Source: DATFDN01 sp963756545 (lineage in GTDB: Bacteria > Pseudomonadota > Alphaproteobacteria > Acetobacterales > Acetobacteraceae). From it: 64,000 nt of DNA. The stretch's first letter is position 1, and each line of letters starts with the position of its first letter. The DNA lies in contig CAVWNY010000003.1 in assembly GCA_963756545.1 (NCBI GenBank), positions 496,001 to 560,000 on the forward strand, read 5' to 3'. Shown here piece by piece: positions 17,994 to 26,935 of the stretch. The translations under genes and the position numbers were made by a program. The notes beneath the pieces are model-generated. The model did no database searches, was not told the origin of the DNA, and saw nothing but the letters and a program-made list of their open reading frames with translations.

Positions 17994-18111
17994 GGGGCCT
18001 GGAACCCGGCTGCGCTTTGGCCGCATACCCGCCGCGGAGTAGAAGCATGGACTATCATAAGCCTCCTCACTATATCGTCGGCATACGGTTTTCCCAGGAT
18101 TCCCCTGTCCC

Positions 18112-19268
18112 ATGCCCGACGGAATGACCACGACCGAGCGCGCACGCCTGGAGCGTCAAGCGCCCGGCCAGACCCTGCCCGACCAGACCTCGCCCGCTTC
18201 GAGCCGCGCGGCGCCCAAGCGCCACAGGACGACGGTGGCCACGCGCCAGCTGCTGCGCTACGCGCTGATGGGCGGGGCCGCTTTGGTTATTCTCGTGGTG
18301 GGCGGCTGGTACTGGCTTTCCGGCGGGCGTTACGTCACCACGACCGACTCCTATGTGCAGGCGAACGTCCTGGACGTCGCGACCGACGTGTCCGGCGTCG
18401 TCTCCGATATCCCGGTCCATGACGGCGAGCAGGTCAAGGCGGGGCAGGTGCTGTTCCGCCTCGATCCGCTCAAGTTCCAGCTTGCGGTGGACCAGGCGCA
18501 GGCGGGGCTGGAGCAGACGCGGCTCGATCTGGAGAGCCTGAAGGCCGACTACACGCGCGACTTGACGGCGCAGGCGGCGCAGGCGGCGCAGGTGCAAAGC
18601 GACCAGGCGACCTTCGCCCGGGATGCCGCGCTGGTGAAGACGAATGCCGTAACCCAGCAGCAATACGACACGGCCCGTTTCAAGCTGCAGGGCGACGAGG
18701 CGCAACTTGGTTCGGCCGAGGCGCAGGTGAAGTCCGCCTTGGCTCGTCTCGGCGGCGATCCCGCGCTGCCGCCGACGCGCGATGCCGGCCTACAAGACGG
18801 CCAAGGCCAAGCTGGGCGAGGCCGAGCGCGAGATGGCCCACGCCGTCGTTCGCGCGCCGTATGACGGCGTCGTGACGCAGGTGCCCAAGTTGCAGTTGGG
18901 CCAGTTCCTGCCGGCCGGCACCGCCGCCTTCGGGCTCGTGGGCGCGAACGATTTCTGGGTGGCGGCCGAGCCGAAGGAGACGGCGCTCACCTACGCTCGA
19001 TCGGGCGATACCGGCGACCGTGACGATCGATGCCTATCCGGGCACCACCTGGCACGGCGAGGTGCAGAGCATCGCGCCGGCGACCGATCAGGAATTCTCC
19101 TTGCTGCCGGCGCAGAACTCGTCGGGAAACTGGGTGAAGGTGGTGCAGCGCGTGCCGGTGCGCGTCACGCTGAAGCCGGTCCAGGGCGCGCCGCCGCTGT
19201 CGGCGGGTATGAGCGCGGAGGTGACGATCGACACCCACCATCAGCGTCACCTGAGCGATTTGTTCTAG
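18112..19268 (+). pseudogene. emrA: EmrA/HlyD-type membrane fusion protein broken by two +1 frameshifts
   Basis: Three successive frames together make a full EmrA-like adaptor. Frame 1 (18112 to about 18780) has a membrane anchor near residues 48-66, a TTTDSYVQANVLDVATDVSG motif and a coiled-coil hairpin. Frame 2 (about 18783-19000) has PAYKTAKAKL, then VVRAPYDGVVTQVPKLQLGQ. Frame 3 (about 19002-19268) has PATVTIDAYPGTTWHGEV and the C-terminus. Skipping one base at each junction restores an uninterrupted protein of about 384 residues, the normal family length. The two junctions share GCGATRCCGGC (18778-18788 and 19005-19015). Possible causes are sequencing error, decay or programmed shifting. 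The intact emrB partner follows 10 bases downstream. Confidence 0.8.
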
Positions 19269-19278
19269 GACTCGTGCC

Positions 19279-20817
19279 GTGGCCGCGCGGAGGCTGACCC
19301 CGGAGAACGTCCAGCATCGCGGATTCCTGACGGTCTGCGCGATGCTGGCGACGCTGATGCAGTCGCTCGACTCGACGATCGCCAACGTCGCGCTGCCCTA
19401 CATGCAGGGCAGCCTATCGGCGAGCTATGACCAGATAACCTGGGTCCTCACCTCCTACATCATCGCCGCCGCGATCATGACCGCGCCGGTGGGCTGGCTG
19501 TCGGCGCGGTTCAGCGAAAAGAACGTCTTCCTCGTCTCGATGATCGGCTTCACCGCCGCCTCCATGCTGTGCGGCCTGGCCACCTCGCTCGACGAGATGG
19601 TGCTGTTCCGCTTCGCCCAGGGCATGTTCGGCGCGGCGCTGGTGCCGCTGTCGCAGTCGGTGATGCTGAACATCTACCCCCTTGAAAAGCGCGGATCGGC
19701 CATGGCGATCTGGGGCGTGGGCGTCATGGTGGGGCCGATCCTCGGCCCGACGCTCGGCGGCTATCTGACCGAGCTTTACAACTGGCGGTACGTGTTCTTC
19801 GTCAATCTGCCGGTCGGCGTTCTTGCGACGCTGGGCATCCTGTTCGTGATGCCGGCGGAGGACAAGAATCCGAGCCTGAGGTTCGACTGGTTCGGGTTCA
19901 CCGCGCTGGCGGTGGGCCTTGCCGGATTGCAGCTCATGCTCGACCGCGGCGAGACCCAGGACTGGTTCTCGTCAAACGAGATCATCGCCGAGGGGGTTAT
20001 GGCGGCCTTCGGGCTCTACGTGTTCGTGGTGCATCTCGGCACGGCGGCGCGGCCGTTCGTCTCGCCGCGCCTCTTCGCCGACCGCAACTTTACGGTGGCG
20101 CTGGTGGTGATGTTCCTGGTCGGCATGGTGCTGCTGGCGACATCGGCGCTGCTGGCGCCCTGGTTGCAGGACCTGGGCAACTACCCGGTGGCGACGGCGG
20201 GCCTGTTGTTGGCGCCGCGCGGCTTCGGCACCATGGCGGCGATGCTGATCGCCGGCCGGCTCACCAACCGGTTCGACCCGCGCATCCTGATGGCAATTGG
20301 CACGGTGATGCTGATCTGGACCTTCTATCGCATGACGGGCTGGACGCCGGCGGTTTCTGAGTGGGAAATCATCTGGAACGCGGTCATCCAGGGCTTCGGG
20401 CTGGGGTTCGTGTTCATCCCGCTGAACGTGGTCGCCTTCGCGACCTTGCCGCAGGAGCTGCGAACGCAGGGCACCGCGCTCTGGAGCCTGATCCGCAACG
20501 TGGGCAGCGCGATCGGCATTTCGATCTTCGAGGCGCTGATCGCCACCAACACGCAGGTCGAGCACTCCGTGCTGGCGCAGTTCGCCAGCCCCTTCAACCG
20601 CGCGTTTAGCGCCTCGGGCGCTGCGCACGCGATGTCGGCGGCGACGCCGCACGGGGCGGCGGCGCTGAACCAGCTTATTCAGCAGCAATCGCAGATCATC
20701 GCCTACAACGACGATTTCTGGCTGATGATGCTGATCGCCTTGCCCGTGCTGCTGCTGCTGCCGTTCCTGCGCCGGCCGCAGACTGGCGGCGGGACCGAGC
20801 ACGCGGTCATGGAGTAA
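19279..20817 (+). CDS. emrB: DHA2-family (EmrB/QacA type) multidrug efflux MFS transporter
   Basis: This 512-residue drug:proton antiporter has 14 predicted membrane segments. Landmarks are LDSTIANVALPYMQGSLSAS near residues 31-50, WVLTSYIIAAAIMTAPVGWL, and the motif-C-like GPILGPTLGGYLTELYNWRY. The start is GTG at 19279. EmrB pumps work with an EmrA adaptor and an outer-membrane TolC. Here the adjacent adaptor gene is interrupted, so the pump may be orphaned if the frameshifts are real. The C-terminus overlaps the convergent CxCC-protein gene by 11 bases. Confidence 0.92.
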   Translation: MAARRLTPENVQHRGFLTVCAMLATLMQSLDSTIANVALPYMQGSLSASYDQITWVLTSYIIAAAIMTAPVGWLSARFSEKNVFLVSMIGFTAASMLCGLATSLDEMVLFRFAQGMFGAALVPLSQSVMLNIYPLEKRGSAMAIWGVGVMVGPILGPTLGGYLTELYNWRYVFFVNLPVGVLATLGILFVMPAEDKNPSLRFDWFGFTALAVGLAGLQLMLDRGETQDWFSSNEIIAEGVMAAFGLYVFVVHLGTAARPFVSPRLFADRNFTVALVVMFLVGMVLLATSALLAPWLQDLGNYPVATAGLLLAPRGFGTMAAMLIAGRLTNRFDPRILMAIGTVMLIWTFYRMTGWTPAVSEWEIIWNAVIQGFGLGFVFIPLNVVAFATLPQELRTQGTALWSLIRNVGSAIGISIFEALIATNTQVEHSVLAQFASPFNRAFSASGAAHAMSAATPHGAAALNQLIQQQSQIIAYNDDFWLMMLIALPVLLLLPFLRRPQTGGGTEHAVME

Positions 20818-21148
20818 CGACGAACCGCGCAGCACTGAGCGGGTCGGTGGTCAGTGTCGCCTCTACCTCGCGGCGCCCCGCCGAGGTCGCCGTGACCGCG
20901 ACCACCGTCCTGAATGACGCCTTCCCGCGCACTCCCGCCAAGTAAAGCCGCGCGAGTGCCTCGGCGGCTGGCGCCCGAGTGGCGCAGCACGCGCAGCCGG
21001 CGGGATGAGCGAAAGGCCGCGGCCGGAAACGGGCGCACGGCACTCCGGGCGGCGCGGGCGTGTCGCCCTCGATCAGCAGTGCCATCCCTGGCGCGACGTC
21101 GCCCATCACGCCGAAGCGAACGGGAATCGGGGGGTTCAAGGCTGTCAT
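20807..21148 (-). CDS. Small CxCC protein resembling part of G3E/COG0523 (CobW-like) GTPases
   Basis: I do not recognise a named family for this 113-residue protein. Residues 51-65 (GCACCATRAPAAEAL) followed by FRTVVAVT and LTTDPLSAARFVV follow the order of the CxCC-to-mid-domain part of COG0523 metal chaperone GTPases. The N-terminal IPVRFGVMGDVAPGMALLI could be a decayed P-loop, since no GxxxxGK[ST] is present. The ATG at 21148 abuts AGGAG. A TTG at 21139 has better spacing and may be the true start. The gene is divergent from the sahR-metH unit, and the SahR-like operator lies directly in its promoter region. A role in metal supply is inference only. Confidence 0.65.
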   Translation of the reverse strand: MTALNPPIPVRFGVMGDVAPGMALLIEGDTPAPPGVPCARFRPRPFAHPAGCACCATRAPAAEALARLYLAGVRGKASFRTVVAVTATSAGRREVEATLTTDPLSAARFVVTP

Positions 21149-21154
21149 CTCCTA

Positions 21155-21176
21155 GACATAAGGATATGCTTATGTC
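21155..21176. promoter_or_regulatory. Palindromic operator, SahR-type
   Basis: The perfect 8-base arms GACATAAG (21155-21162) and CTTATGTC (21169-21176) flank a GATATG core. This AT-rich palindrome stands out in GC-rich DNA and resembles the operators described for SahR, an ArsR-family repressor of the S-adenosylmethionine cycle that responds to S-adenosylhomocysteine. It lies 11 bases before the regulator ATG and six bases before the divergent CxCC gene start. Bound repressor could therefore control both directions, including the regulator itself and metH. Confidence 0.78.
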
Positions 21177-21187
21177 ATGCACAACCG

Positions 21188-22150
21188 ATGGATCGCCTGC
21201 TCACCGCCTTGCGCGCCGCCGCCGAGCCGACCCGGCTTCGCCTGCTCGCGCTCGCCGGGCGGGGCGCCTTCTGCGTGACCGAATTCACGGAAATCCTGGC
21301 CCAGTCCCAGCCCCGACTGTCGCGCCACCTGAAGCTGCTGTGCGACGCCGCGCTGCTGGAGCGGGTGCGGGAGGGGGCGAATGTCTGGTTCGCCGTGCCG
21401 CACGGCGATGCCGGGGCGCTGGCGCGCGAGCTGATCGGCCGCCTGCCGGATGCCGATCCGGTCCTGGAATCCGACCGCCGGCAGGCCGCGCGCGTGCTGG
21501 CCGAGCGCGCCCGCGTCGCGTCCGAGAGCTTCCGCCGCCAGGGCGCGGACTGGGACGAGATGCGCGCGCTGGATTTGCCCGCCAGCGCGGTCGAGGCGGC
21601 GCTGGCCGCGCTCGTGCCTGATTCGGCCGGGCGGCTGCTCGACATCGGCACGGGCACCGGGCGCGTGCTGGAACTGCTCGGCCCGCGTGTGGCCGAGGGC
21701 GTCGGCGTCGATGCCAGCAAGGCGATGCTCGCGCTGGCCCGCGCGCGGCTGGCCCGCGCCGGGCTCGCGCATTGTTCGGTCCGGCTCGCCGACATGTACC
21801 GCCTGCCGGCGGCCGACGCGGCATTCGATGTCGCCGTGCTCCAGATGGTTCTGCATTATGCCGAGCAACCCGGCGCCGTGCTCGCCGAGGCCGCGCGCGT
21901 GCTGCGGCCGGGCGGGACGCTGATCGTGATCGACCTCGCCCATCATGAGCGCCGCGACGTGCTCGAACGTCTGGCGCATCGCTGGCCCGGCTTCACCGAC
22001 GCCGTGATGTCGGGGCTGATGGCCGGCGCGGCGCTGACCTGCGGCGACCCGCTCGCAGTGCAGGCCGGACACCTGCCGATTCGCCTGTGGCCGGCCACAC
22101 GCACGAGCGTCGTGCCGGCCGCCCGTGTCCCCGAATTCGCCGCCTTCTAA
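21188..22150 (+). CDS. sahR: ArsR-family regulator with SAM-methyltransferase-like domain, SahR type
   Basis: This 320-residue two-domain protein has an N-terminal ArsR winged helix (residues 1-90, with LAQSQPRLSRHLKLLCDAAL as the recognition region). A class I methyltransferase-fold domain follows, with the SAM/SAH motif LLDIGTGTGRV (150-160). SahR proteins have this architecture and use the second domain to sense S-adenosylhomocysteine while repressing SAM-cycle genes. Here the target metH begins 10 bases downstream and a matching palindrome lies upstream, which supports the assignment. No clear ribosome site precedes the ATG at 21188, which lies only 11 bases after the operator. The transcript may be nearly leaderless. 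An alternative reading is an ordinary ArsR/methyltransferase fusion. Confidence 0.85.
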   Translation: MDRLLTALRAAAEPTRLRLLALAGRGAFCVTEFTEILAQSQPRLSRHLKLLCDAALLERVREGANVWFAVPHGDAGALARELIGRLPDADPVLESDRRQAARVLAERARVASESFRRQGADWDEMRALDLPASAVEAALAALVPDSAGRLLDIGTGTGRVLELLGPRVAEGVGVDASKAMLALARARLARAGLAHCSVRLADMYRLPAADAAFDVAVLQMVLHYAEQPGAVLAEAARVLRPGGTLIVIDLAHHERRDVLERLAHRWPGFTDAVMSGLMAGAALTCGDPLAVQAGHLPIRLWPATRTSVVPAARVPEFAAF

Positions 22151-22160
22151 GGAGCCGCGC

Positions 22161-25100
22161 ATGTCCCGTCCCCATCTCCTGGATGCCCTGCGCGATCGGG
22201 TGCTGCTGTGCGACGGCGGCATGGGCAGTCGCGTACAGGCGCTGACGCTCGACATCGAGCGCGACTATTGGGGCCGGGAGAACTGCACCGACGTCCTGAC
22301 CCTGTCGCGCCCCGACCTCGTTCGCGAGATCCACCGGGGATATTTCGAGGCCGGCGCCGACATGGTGGAGACCAACAGCTTCGGCGGCTCGCCGGTCACG
22401 TTGGGGGAGTTCGATCTCGCCGACCGCGCCTTCGAGATCAACCGCCGCTCGGCCGAGTTGGCGCGCGAGGCGGCCGAGCAGTTCTCAGACGGGCGACCCC
22501 GCTGGGTGCTGGGCAGCCTCGGGCCGGGGACCAAGCTGCCGACGCTGGGGGCCATCGCCTACGACGCGTTGGAGGCGGCGCTGGCCGAGCAGTGCCGGGG
22601 CCTGATCGCCGGCGGCGTGGACGCGATCCTGCTCGAGACGTGCCAGGACACGTTGCAGATCAAGGCGGCGGTCAACGGCGCGAAGATCGCCCGCGCCGAG
22701 GCCGGCGCGGACACGCCGATCTTTGTTCAGGTCACGGTGGAGACCACCGGCACGTTGCTGGTCGGTCCCGATATCGCCGCCGCCGCGACCATCATCCAGG
22801 CGCTGGATGTGTCGCTGATCGGCCTCAATTGCGCCACCGGACCGCAGGAGATGGCCGAGCACCTGCGTTTCCTGTCGCAGACCTGGCCGGGCCTTCTGTC
22901 CGTGCAGCCCAACGCGGGTCTTCCGGAACTGGTGGATGGGCACACCCATTACCCGCTCGGCGCCGCCGAGCTGGCGTCCTGGCTGGAGCGGTTCGTGGCC
23001 GAGGACGGCGTGAATCTGATCGGTGGCTGCTGCGGCACCGATACGCCCCATATCGCGGCGCTTGATGCGATGCTGCGCCGGCGGGGAGAGGTGCGGCCCA
23101 CGCCGGTGCCGCGCCGCCCGGTCTGGGTGCCGGGCGTCGCCTCGCTCTATCAGGCCGTGCCGCTGCGCCAGGAGAATGCGTTCTTCGCCATCGGGGAGCG
23201 GTGCAACGCCAACGGTTCGAAGAGGTGGCGCGAGTTGCAGGAGCGCGGCGACTGGGACGGCTGTGTCTCGATGGGCCGCGAACAGGCGGCCGAAGGCTCG
23301 AACGCGCTCGATGTCTGCACGGCGTTCGTCGGCCGCGACGAGACCTACGAGATGAACGAGGTGATCCGCCGGTTCACCGGCTCGGTGAACGCGCCGCTGG
23401 TGATCGACAGCACCGAGACGCCGGTGATCGAGGCGGCGCTGAAGCTGCACGGCGGCAAGCCCATCATCAACTCGATCAACTTCGAGGACGGAGAGAGGCA
23501 CGCGACCGACCGGCTGCGCCTGGCGCGGCACTTCGGCGCGGCGGTGATCGCGCTCACCATCGACGAGGAGGGCATGGCCAAGACCGCCGACCGCAAGCTG
23601 GCGCTGGCGCGCAGGCTGGTCGATTTCGCCTGCAATCGGTTCGGGTTGCCGCAATCGGATTTGCTGATCGACCCGCTGACCTTCACCATCGCGACCGGCA
23701 ACGAGGACGATCGCAAGCTCGGCCAGTGGACCTTGGAGGGCATCCGCGCGATCCGCGACACCTTTCCCGACATCCAGATCATCCTCGGCCTCTCCAACAT
23801 CAGCTTCGGGCTCAACCCGGCCGCCCGCGCCGTGCTGAACTCGGTCTTTCTCGATCATGCCGTGCGCGCCGGCATGAGCGGGGCGATCGTCCACGCCTCG
23901 AAAATCCGCCCGCTGCATCTGATCGCCCCGGAGGAGGTGACGGTCGCCGAGGACCTGATCTTCGACCGGCGACGGGAGGGCTACGACCCGCTCCAGCGGC
24001 TGCTGGAAATGTTTGCCGACCGCAAGGCGGCTGACGCCACCAAGCGCCGCGTCGCCGAAACCGCCGAGGAGCGGCTGAAGGATCGCATCGTCGATGGCGA
24101 CCGGAAGGGTCTCACCGACGATCTCGACGAGGCGATGCGCGGAATGCCGCCGCTCGCGATCATCAACGACGTTCTATTGGACGGCATGAAGGTAGTGGGC
24201 GAATTGTTCGGCTCGGGCAAGATGCAGCTTCCGTTTGTGCTGCAAAGCGCCGAGACGATGAAGGCCGCCGTGGCTTATTTGCAGCCGTTCATGGAGAAGG
24301 TCGAGGGTCAGGAGAAGGGCACGATCGTGCTCGCCACGGTCAAGGGAGACGTCCACGACATCGGCAAGAACCTCGTGGACATCATCCTGACCAACAACGG
24401 TTATCGGGTGGTGAACCTCGGCATCAAGGTGCCCCTCGTTGACCTGCTGACGGCCGCGCGCGAGAGCCGGGCACACGCCATCGGCATGTCCGGCCTGCTG
24501 GTGAAATCGACCGTGGTGATGCGCGAGAACCTGGAGGAGATGTCGCGCCAGGGAATGGAAATCCCGGTGATGCTGGGCGGCGCGGCGCTGACGCGGGGCT
24601 ACGTGGAGGATGATTGCGTCCGCGCCTATGCCTGCGGGCGCGTCGCCTACGCGCGTGACGCCTTCGACGGCCTGCACCTGATGGACAAGGTGATGGGCAA
24701 CGGCTTCGACGACTATCTCTCCGCCGTGCACGCCAAGCGGCTGAGCAAGCCGCGCAACACCGCGCGCACGCTCGGCCAGGCGGATGCGCGGGCCTTCCGC
24801 CCGGTGGATGTGAGCGTGGTGCGCGAGCGTCGCCGACGGATCACCCGTGATGTCGAGACTCCCACGCCGCCGTTCTGGGGGGCCCGCGTGATCGAGGCGG
24901 CGCCCAAGGCGATCGTGCCGTTCGTCAACGAGCGGAGCCTTTATCAATTCCAGTGGGGCTTCCGCAAGCAAGGCCGCTCGCTCGATGATTTCCTCGGCTG
25001 GGCGAAGCAGGAACTGCGCCCGGTGATGAAACGGATGCTCGGGCTATGCGAGGCGCGGGAAATTCTTCGTCCGCGTGCCGCCTACGGCTACTGGAAGGCG

Positions 25101-25646
25101 GCGGGGCAGGGCAACGAGCTGATCCTGTTCGAGCCGGACGGCGCGACCGAACTGGCGCGCTTCACCCTGCCGCGCCAGCCGAAGGAGGACGGCGAGTGCA
25201 TCGCCGACTTCTTCCGCGATGTGGACGACGAGCAGCGCGATGTGATGGCCGTGCAGGTGGTGACGATGGGACAGAAGGCGTCCGAAATCGCGCGCGAATG
25301 GTTCGAGGACAACCGCTATCAGGACTACCTCTATCTGCACGGCCTGTCCGTGGAGATGGCCGAGGCGATGGCGGAGTACGTCCACAAGCGGATTCGCGCC
25401 GAACTGGGCTTCGCCGCCGAGGACGATCGCGACATGGAGAAGATGCTCTCCCAGAGCTATCGCGGCTCGCGCTACTCGTTCGGCTACCCGGCCTGCCCCC
25501 GGCTGGAAGATCAGGCGCAGATTCTCGCGCTGCTGGGGGCGGAGCGGATCGGCGTCTCGCTGTCGGACGAGTTTCAGTTGCACCCGGAGCAATCCACCAG
25601 TGCGATCGTGGTGCTGAACCCGCGGGCGAAATACTTCTCCGTGTGA
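22161..25646 (+). CDS. metH: Cobalamin-dependent methionine synthase
   Basis: This 1161-residue enzyme transfers the methyl group of methyltetrahydrofolate to homocysteine via methylcobalamin. The homocysteine domain (1-330) has zinc-ligand Cys in LNCATG (near 223) and GGCCGTD (near 289-290). The folate domain (about 340-620) has FAIGERCNANGSKRWRELQE. The cap and B12 domains (about 640-870) carry DVHDIGKNL, with the cobalt-binding His at 732. The C-terminal reactivation domain ends with GYPACPRLEDQ and SLSDEFQLHPEQSTSA. All modules are present in one chain. The start at 22161 has the ribosome site AAGGAG. It is cotranscribed with the SahR-type regulator. Confidence 0.97.
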   Translation: MSRPHLLDALRDRVLLCDGGMGSRVQALTLDIERDYWGRENCTDVLTLSRPDLVREIHRGYFEAGADMVETNSFGGSPVTLGEFDLADRAFEINRRSAELAREAAEQFSDGRPRWVLGSLGPGTKLPTLGAIAYDALEAALAEQCRGLIAGGVDAILLETCQDTLQIKAAVNGAKIARAEAGADTPIFVQVTVETTGTLLVGPDIAAAATIIQALDVSLIGLNCATGPQEMAEHLRFLSQTWPGLLSVQPNAGLPELVDGHTHYPLGAAELASWLERFVAEDGVNLIGGCCGTDTPHIAALDAMLRRRGEVRPTPVPRRPVWVPGVASLYQAVPLRQENAFFAIGERCNANGSKRWRELQERGDWDGCVSMGREQAAEGSNALDVCTAFVGRDETYEMNEVIRRFTGSVNAPLVIDSTETPVIEAALKLHGGKPIINSINFEDGERHATDRLRLARHFGAAVIALTIDEEGMAKTADRKLALARRLVDFACNRFGLPQSDLLIDPLTFTIATGNEDDRKLGQWTLEGIRAIRDTFPDIQIILGLSNISFGLNPAARAVLNSVFLDHAVRAGMSGAIVHASKIRPLHLIAPEEVTVAEDLIFDRRREGYDPLQRLLEMFADRKAADATKRRVAETAEERLKDRIVDGDRKGLTDDLDEAMRGMPPLAIINDVLLDGMKVVGELFGSGKMQLPFVLQSAETMKAAVAYLQPFMEKVEGQEKGTIVLATVKGDVHDIGKNLVDIILTNNGYRVVNLGIKVPLVDLLTAARESRAHAIGMSGLLVKSTVVMRENLEEMSRQGMEIPVMLGGAALTRGYVEDDCVRAYACGRVAYARDAFDGLHLMDKVMGNGFDDYLSAVHAKRLSKPRNTARTLGQADARAFRPVDVSVVRERRRRITRDVETPTPPFWGARVIEAAPKAIVPFVNERSLYQFQWGFRKQGRSLDDFLGWAKQELRPVMKRMLGLCEAREILRPRAAYGYWKAAGQGNELILFEPDGATELARFTLPRQPKEDGECIADFFRDVDDEQRDVMAVQVVTMGQKASEIAREWFEDNRYQDYLYLHGLSVEMAEAMAEYVHKRIRAELGFAAEDDRDMEKMLSQSYRGSRYSFGYPACPRLEDQAQILALLGAERIGVSLSDEFQLHPEQSTSAIVVLNPRAKYFSV

Positions 25647-25725
25647 TTTGGTTCGCCTGATAGCAACGGGAAAGGACACAGCGCGAGACCATCACCACTA
25701 ACGGGCCCTATGCAGATCGCCCCAA

Positions 25726-25807
25726 CCGTCATGGTCGGCGCAGGCCGACCATCCACGACTGGCGCGCGCCCTGAAGTCGTGGGTGCTCGCATGGGCGAGC
25801 ATGACGG
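25726..25807. repeat. Palindromic intergenic repeat, family 1 copy A (divergent)
   Basis: The outer arms are CCGTCAT and ATGACGG. Inside lie a 9-bp hairpin ATGGTCGGC/GCCGACCAT with loop GCAG, a middle stem CCACGACT/AGTCGTGG, and a second hairpin TGCTCGC/GCGAGCA. The layout is the same as at 50839-50924 and 60044-60137, but several stem bases differ and each change is compensated on the other side. It lies in the 184-base gap between convergent metH and the esterase gene. Confidence 0.8.
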
Positions 25808-25830
25808 GGCGGGAGCGGTGATTTTGGGTA

Positions 25831-26880
25831 CTAGCGTTGCGTGATATCGTGCCGGGGATGCTCGAGAAAAAACCTCAGCATCTCCCGTGTGGCATCCGGC
25901 CCGTGCGGGTCGGTGTAGGAGCCCGCAGGGCGGCCGCCCGCCCAGGCGTGGCCGGCGCCGTGAATGGTCCATTGTTCGAGCGCGGTTTTGCCATCGATGC
26001 CGACGAGCAGGGTACGCGTGTAGGCATGGCCGCCGGGCACGCGGCCCTCCTCTCGCCGCGTGTCCAGTTTCACACCCGGCGCCGATTGCGCGATAATCTC
26101 GTCTGAGTTCCTCGGATTGACGGTGGTGTCCCGGTCGCCGTGGAACACGATCGCCGGAACGATTCGCCCGCCTTTCGGCGTCACGGACGCGCGCCCTTCA
26201 TGCCCCTGCCGCATCGCGACGAAAGCCGAGGGCAGGTCGTGGGCCGCGCCGCAGGCGAGGCCGGAATGCACGCCGATCGCCGCGTAGAGGTCGGGGTAGC
26301 GCGCGCCCATGATCGCGGCCGCCGCCCCGCCGGCCGAGAGCCCGGCGACGTAGACACGGCGCGGGTCGACCGCGTAGCGGACCATCACGTCGCGGGTGAT
26401 GCCCGCGATCAGCGAGGGCTCGCCGCGGTCGCGCTGCTGATCGCCGGCGCTGAACCAGTTCCAGCATTTCGACGTGTTGGCCGCCGTGGTCTGCCCCGGA
26501 TAGGCGACGAGACAGGTCCGCCCCTCCGCGGCCGCGTTCATGCCGGTGCCGGTGGCGAAGTCGTCGGGCGACTGGGTGCAGCCGTGCAGCATCACAATCA
26601 GGGGGACCGGCTGACCGCGATAGCCGCTCGGAACGTAGAGCTTATAGGGGCGGGTTCCGGCCTGGTTGGTGAACGTCAAGGCGAGGAAGTGGGCACCGTC
26701 GGGTGTGCTTGGCCGACGTTCGTGCAGCCCGGACACGCCGCCCCGGCCGGCTGGCCGCTTCGTCGGCGCGGGCTCATTGCTGCCCTGGAGCGTGCGTTGC
26801 AGAAGCGCGGTAGCCTTCGCGAGCCGGCCCGCGCCGGTCAGGCGCGTCGCCGCGCGCAGATTGTCGAGAAGCGTGCTCAT
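25831..26880 (-). CDS. PHB-depolymerase-type (LpqC-like) esterase
   Basis: This alpha/beta-hydrolase of 349 residues belongs to the extracellular PHB depolymerase/LpqC esterase family. It shows YKLYVPSGYRGQPVPLIVML, the oxyanion motif HGCTQ (99-103), the nucleophile elbow AGLSAGG with Ser182, and an acidic residue in FHGDRDTTV. A His in HGAGHAWAGG near the C-terminus completes the triad. No signal peptide is evident, so an intracellular esterase is possible. The ATG at 26880 is the first convincing start (MSTLLDNLRAATRL). An RHH regulator gene lies 55 bases upstream on the same strand. Confidence 0.85.
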   Translation of the reverse strand: MSTLLDNLRAATRLTGAGRLAKATALLQRTLQGSNEPAPTKRPAGRGGVSGLHERRPSTPDGAHFLALTFTNQAGTRPYKLYVPSGYRGQPVPLIVMLHGCTQSPDDFATGTGMNAAAEGRTCLVAYPGQTTAANTSKCWNWFSAGDQQRDRGEPSLIAGITRDVMVRYAVDPRRVYVAGLSAGGAAAAIMGARYPDLYAAIGVHSGLACGAAHDLPSAFVAMRQGHEGRASVTPKGGRIVPAIVFHGDRDTTVNPRNSDEIIAQSAPGVKLDTRREEGRVPGGHAYTRTLLVGIDGKTALEQWTIHGAGHAWAGGRPAGSYTDPHGPDATREMLRFFLEHPRHDITQR

Positions 26881-26935
26881 GGATGTGGCTTCCGATTCGG
26901 GTGAAGAGGGCAGGAAATCCGCTAAGGCAGCACCG

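Noticed and set aside
18112..19268. Programmed +1 frameshifting as the default reading of emrA
   Set aside because: The shared GCGATRCCGGC context is suggestive, but no known slippery codon plus stop or rare codon arrangement is seen. Error or decay is at least as likely, so the gene is listed as broken.
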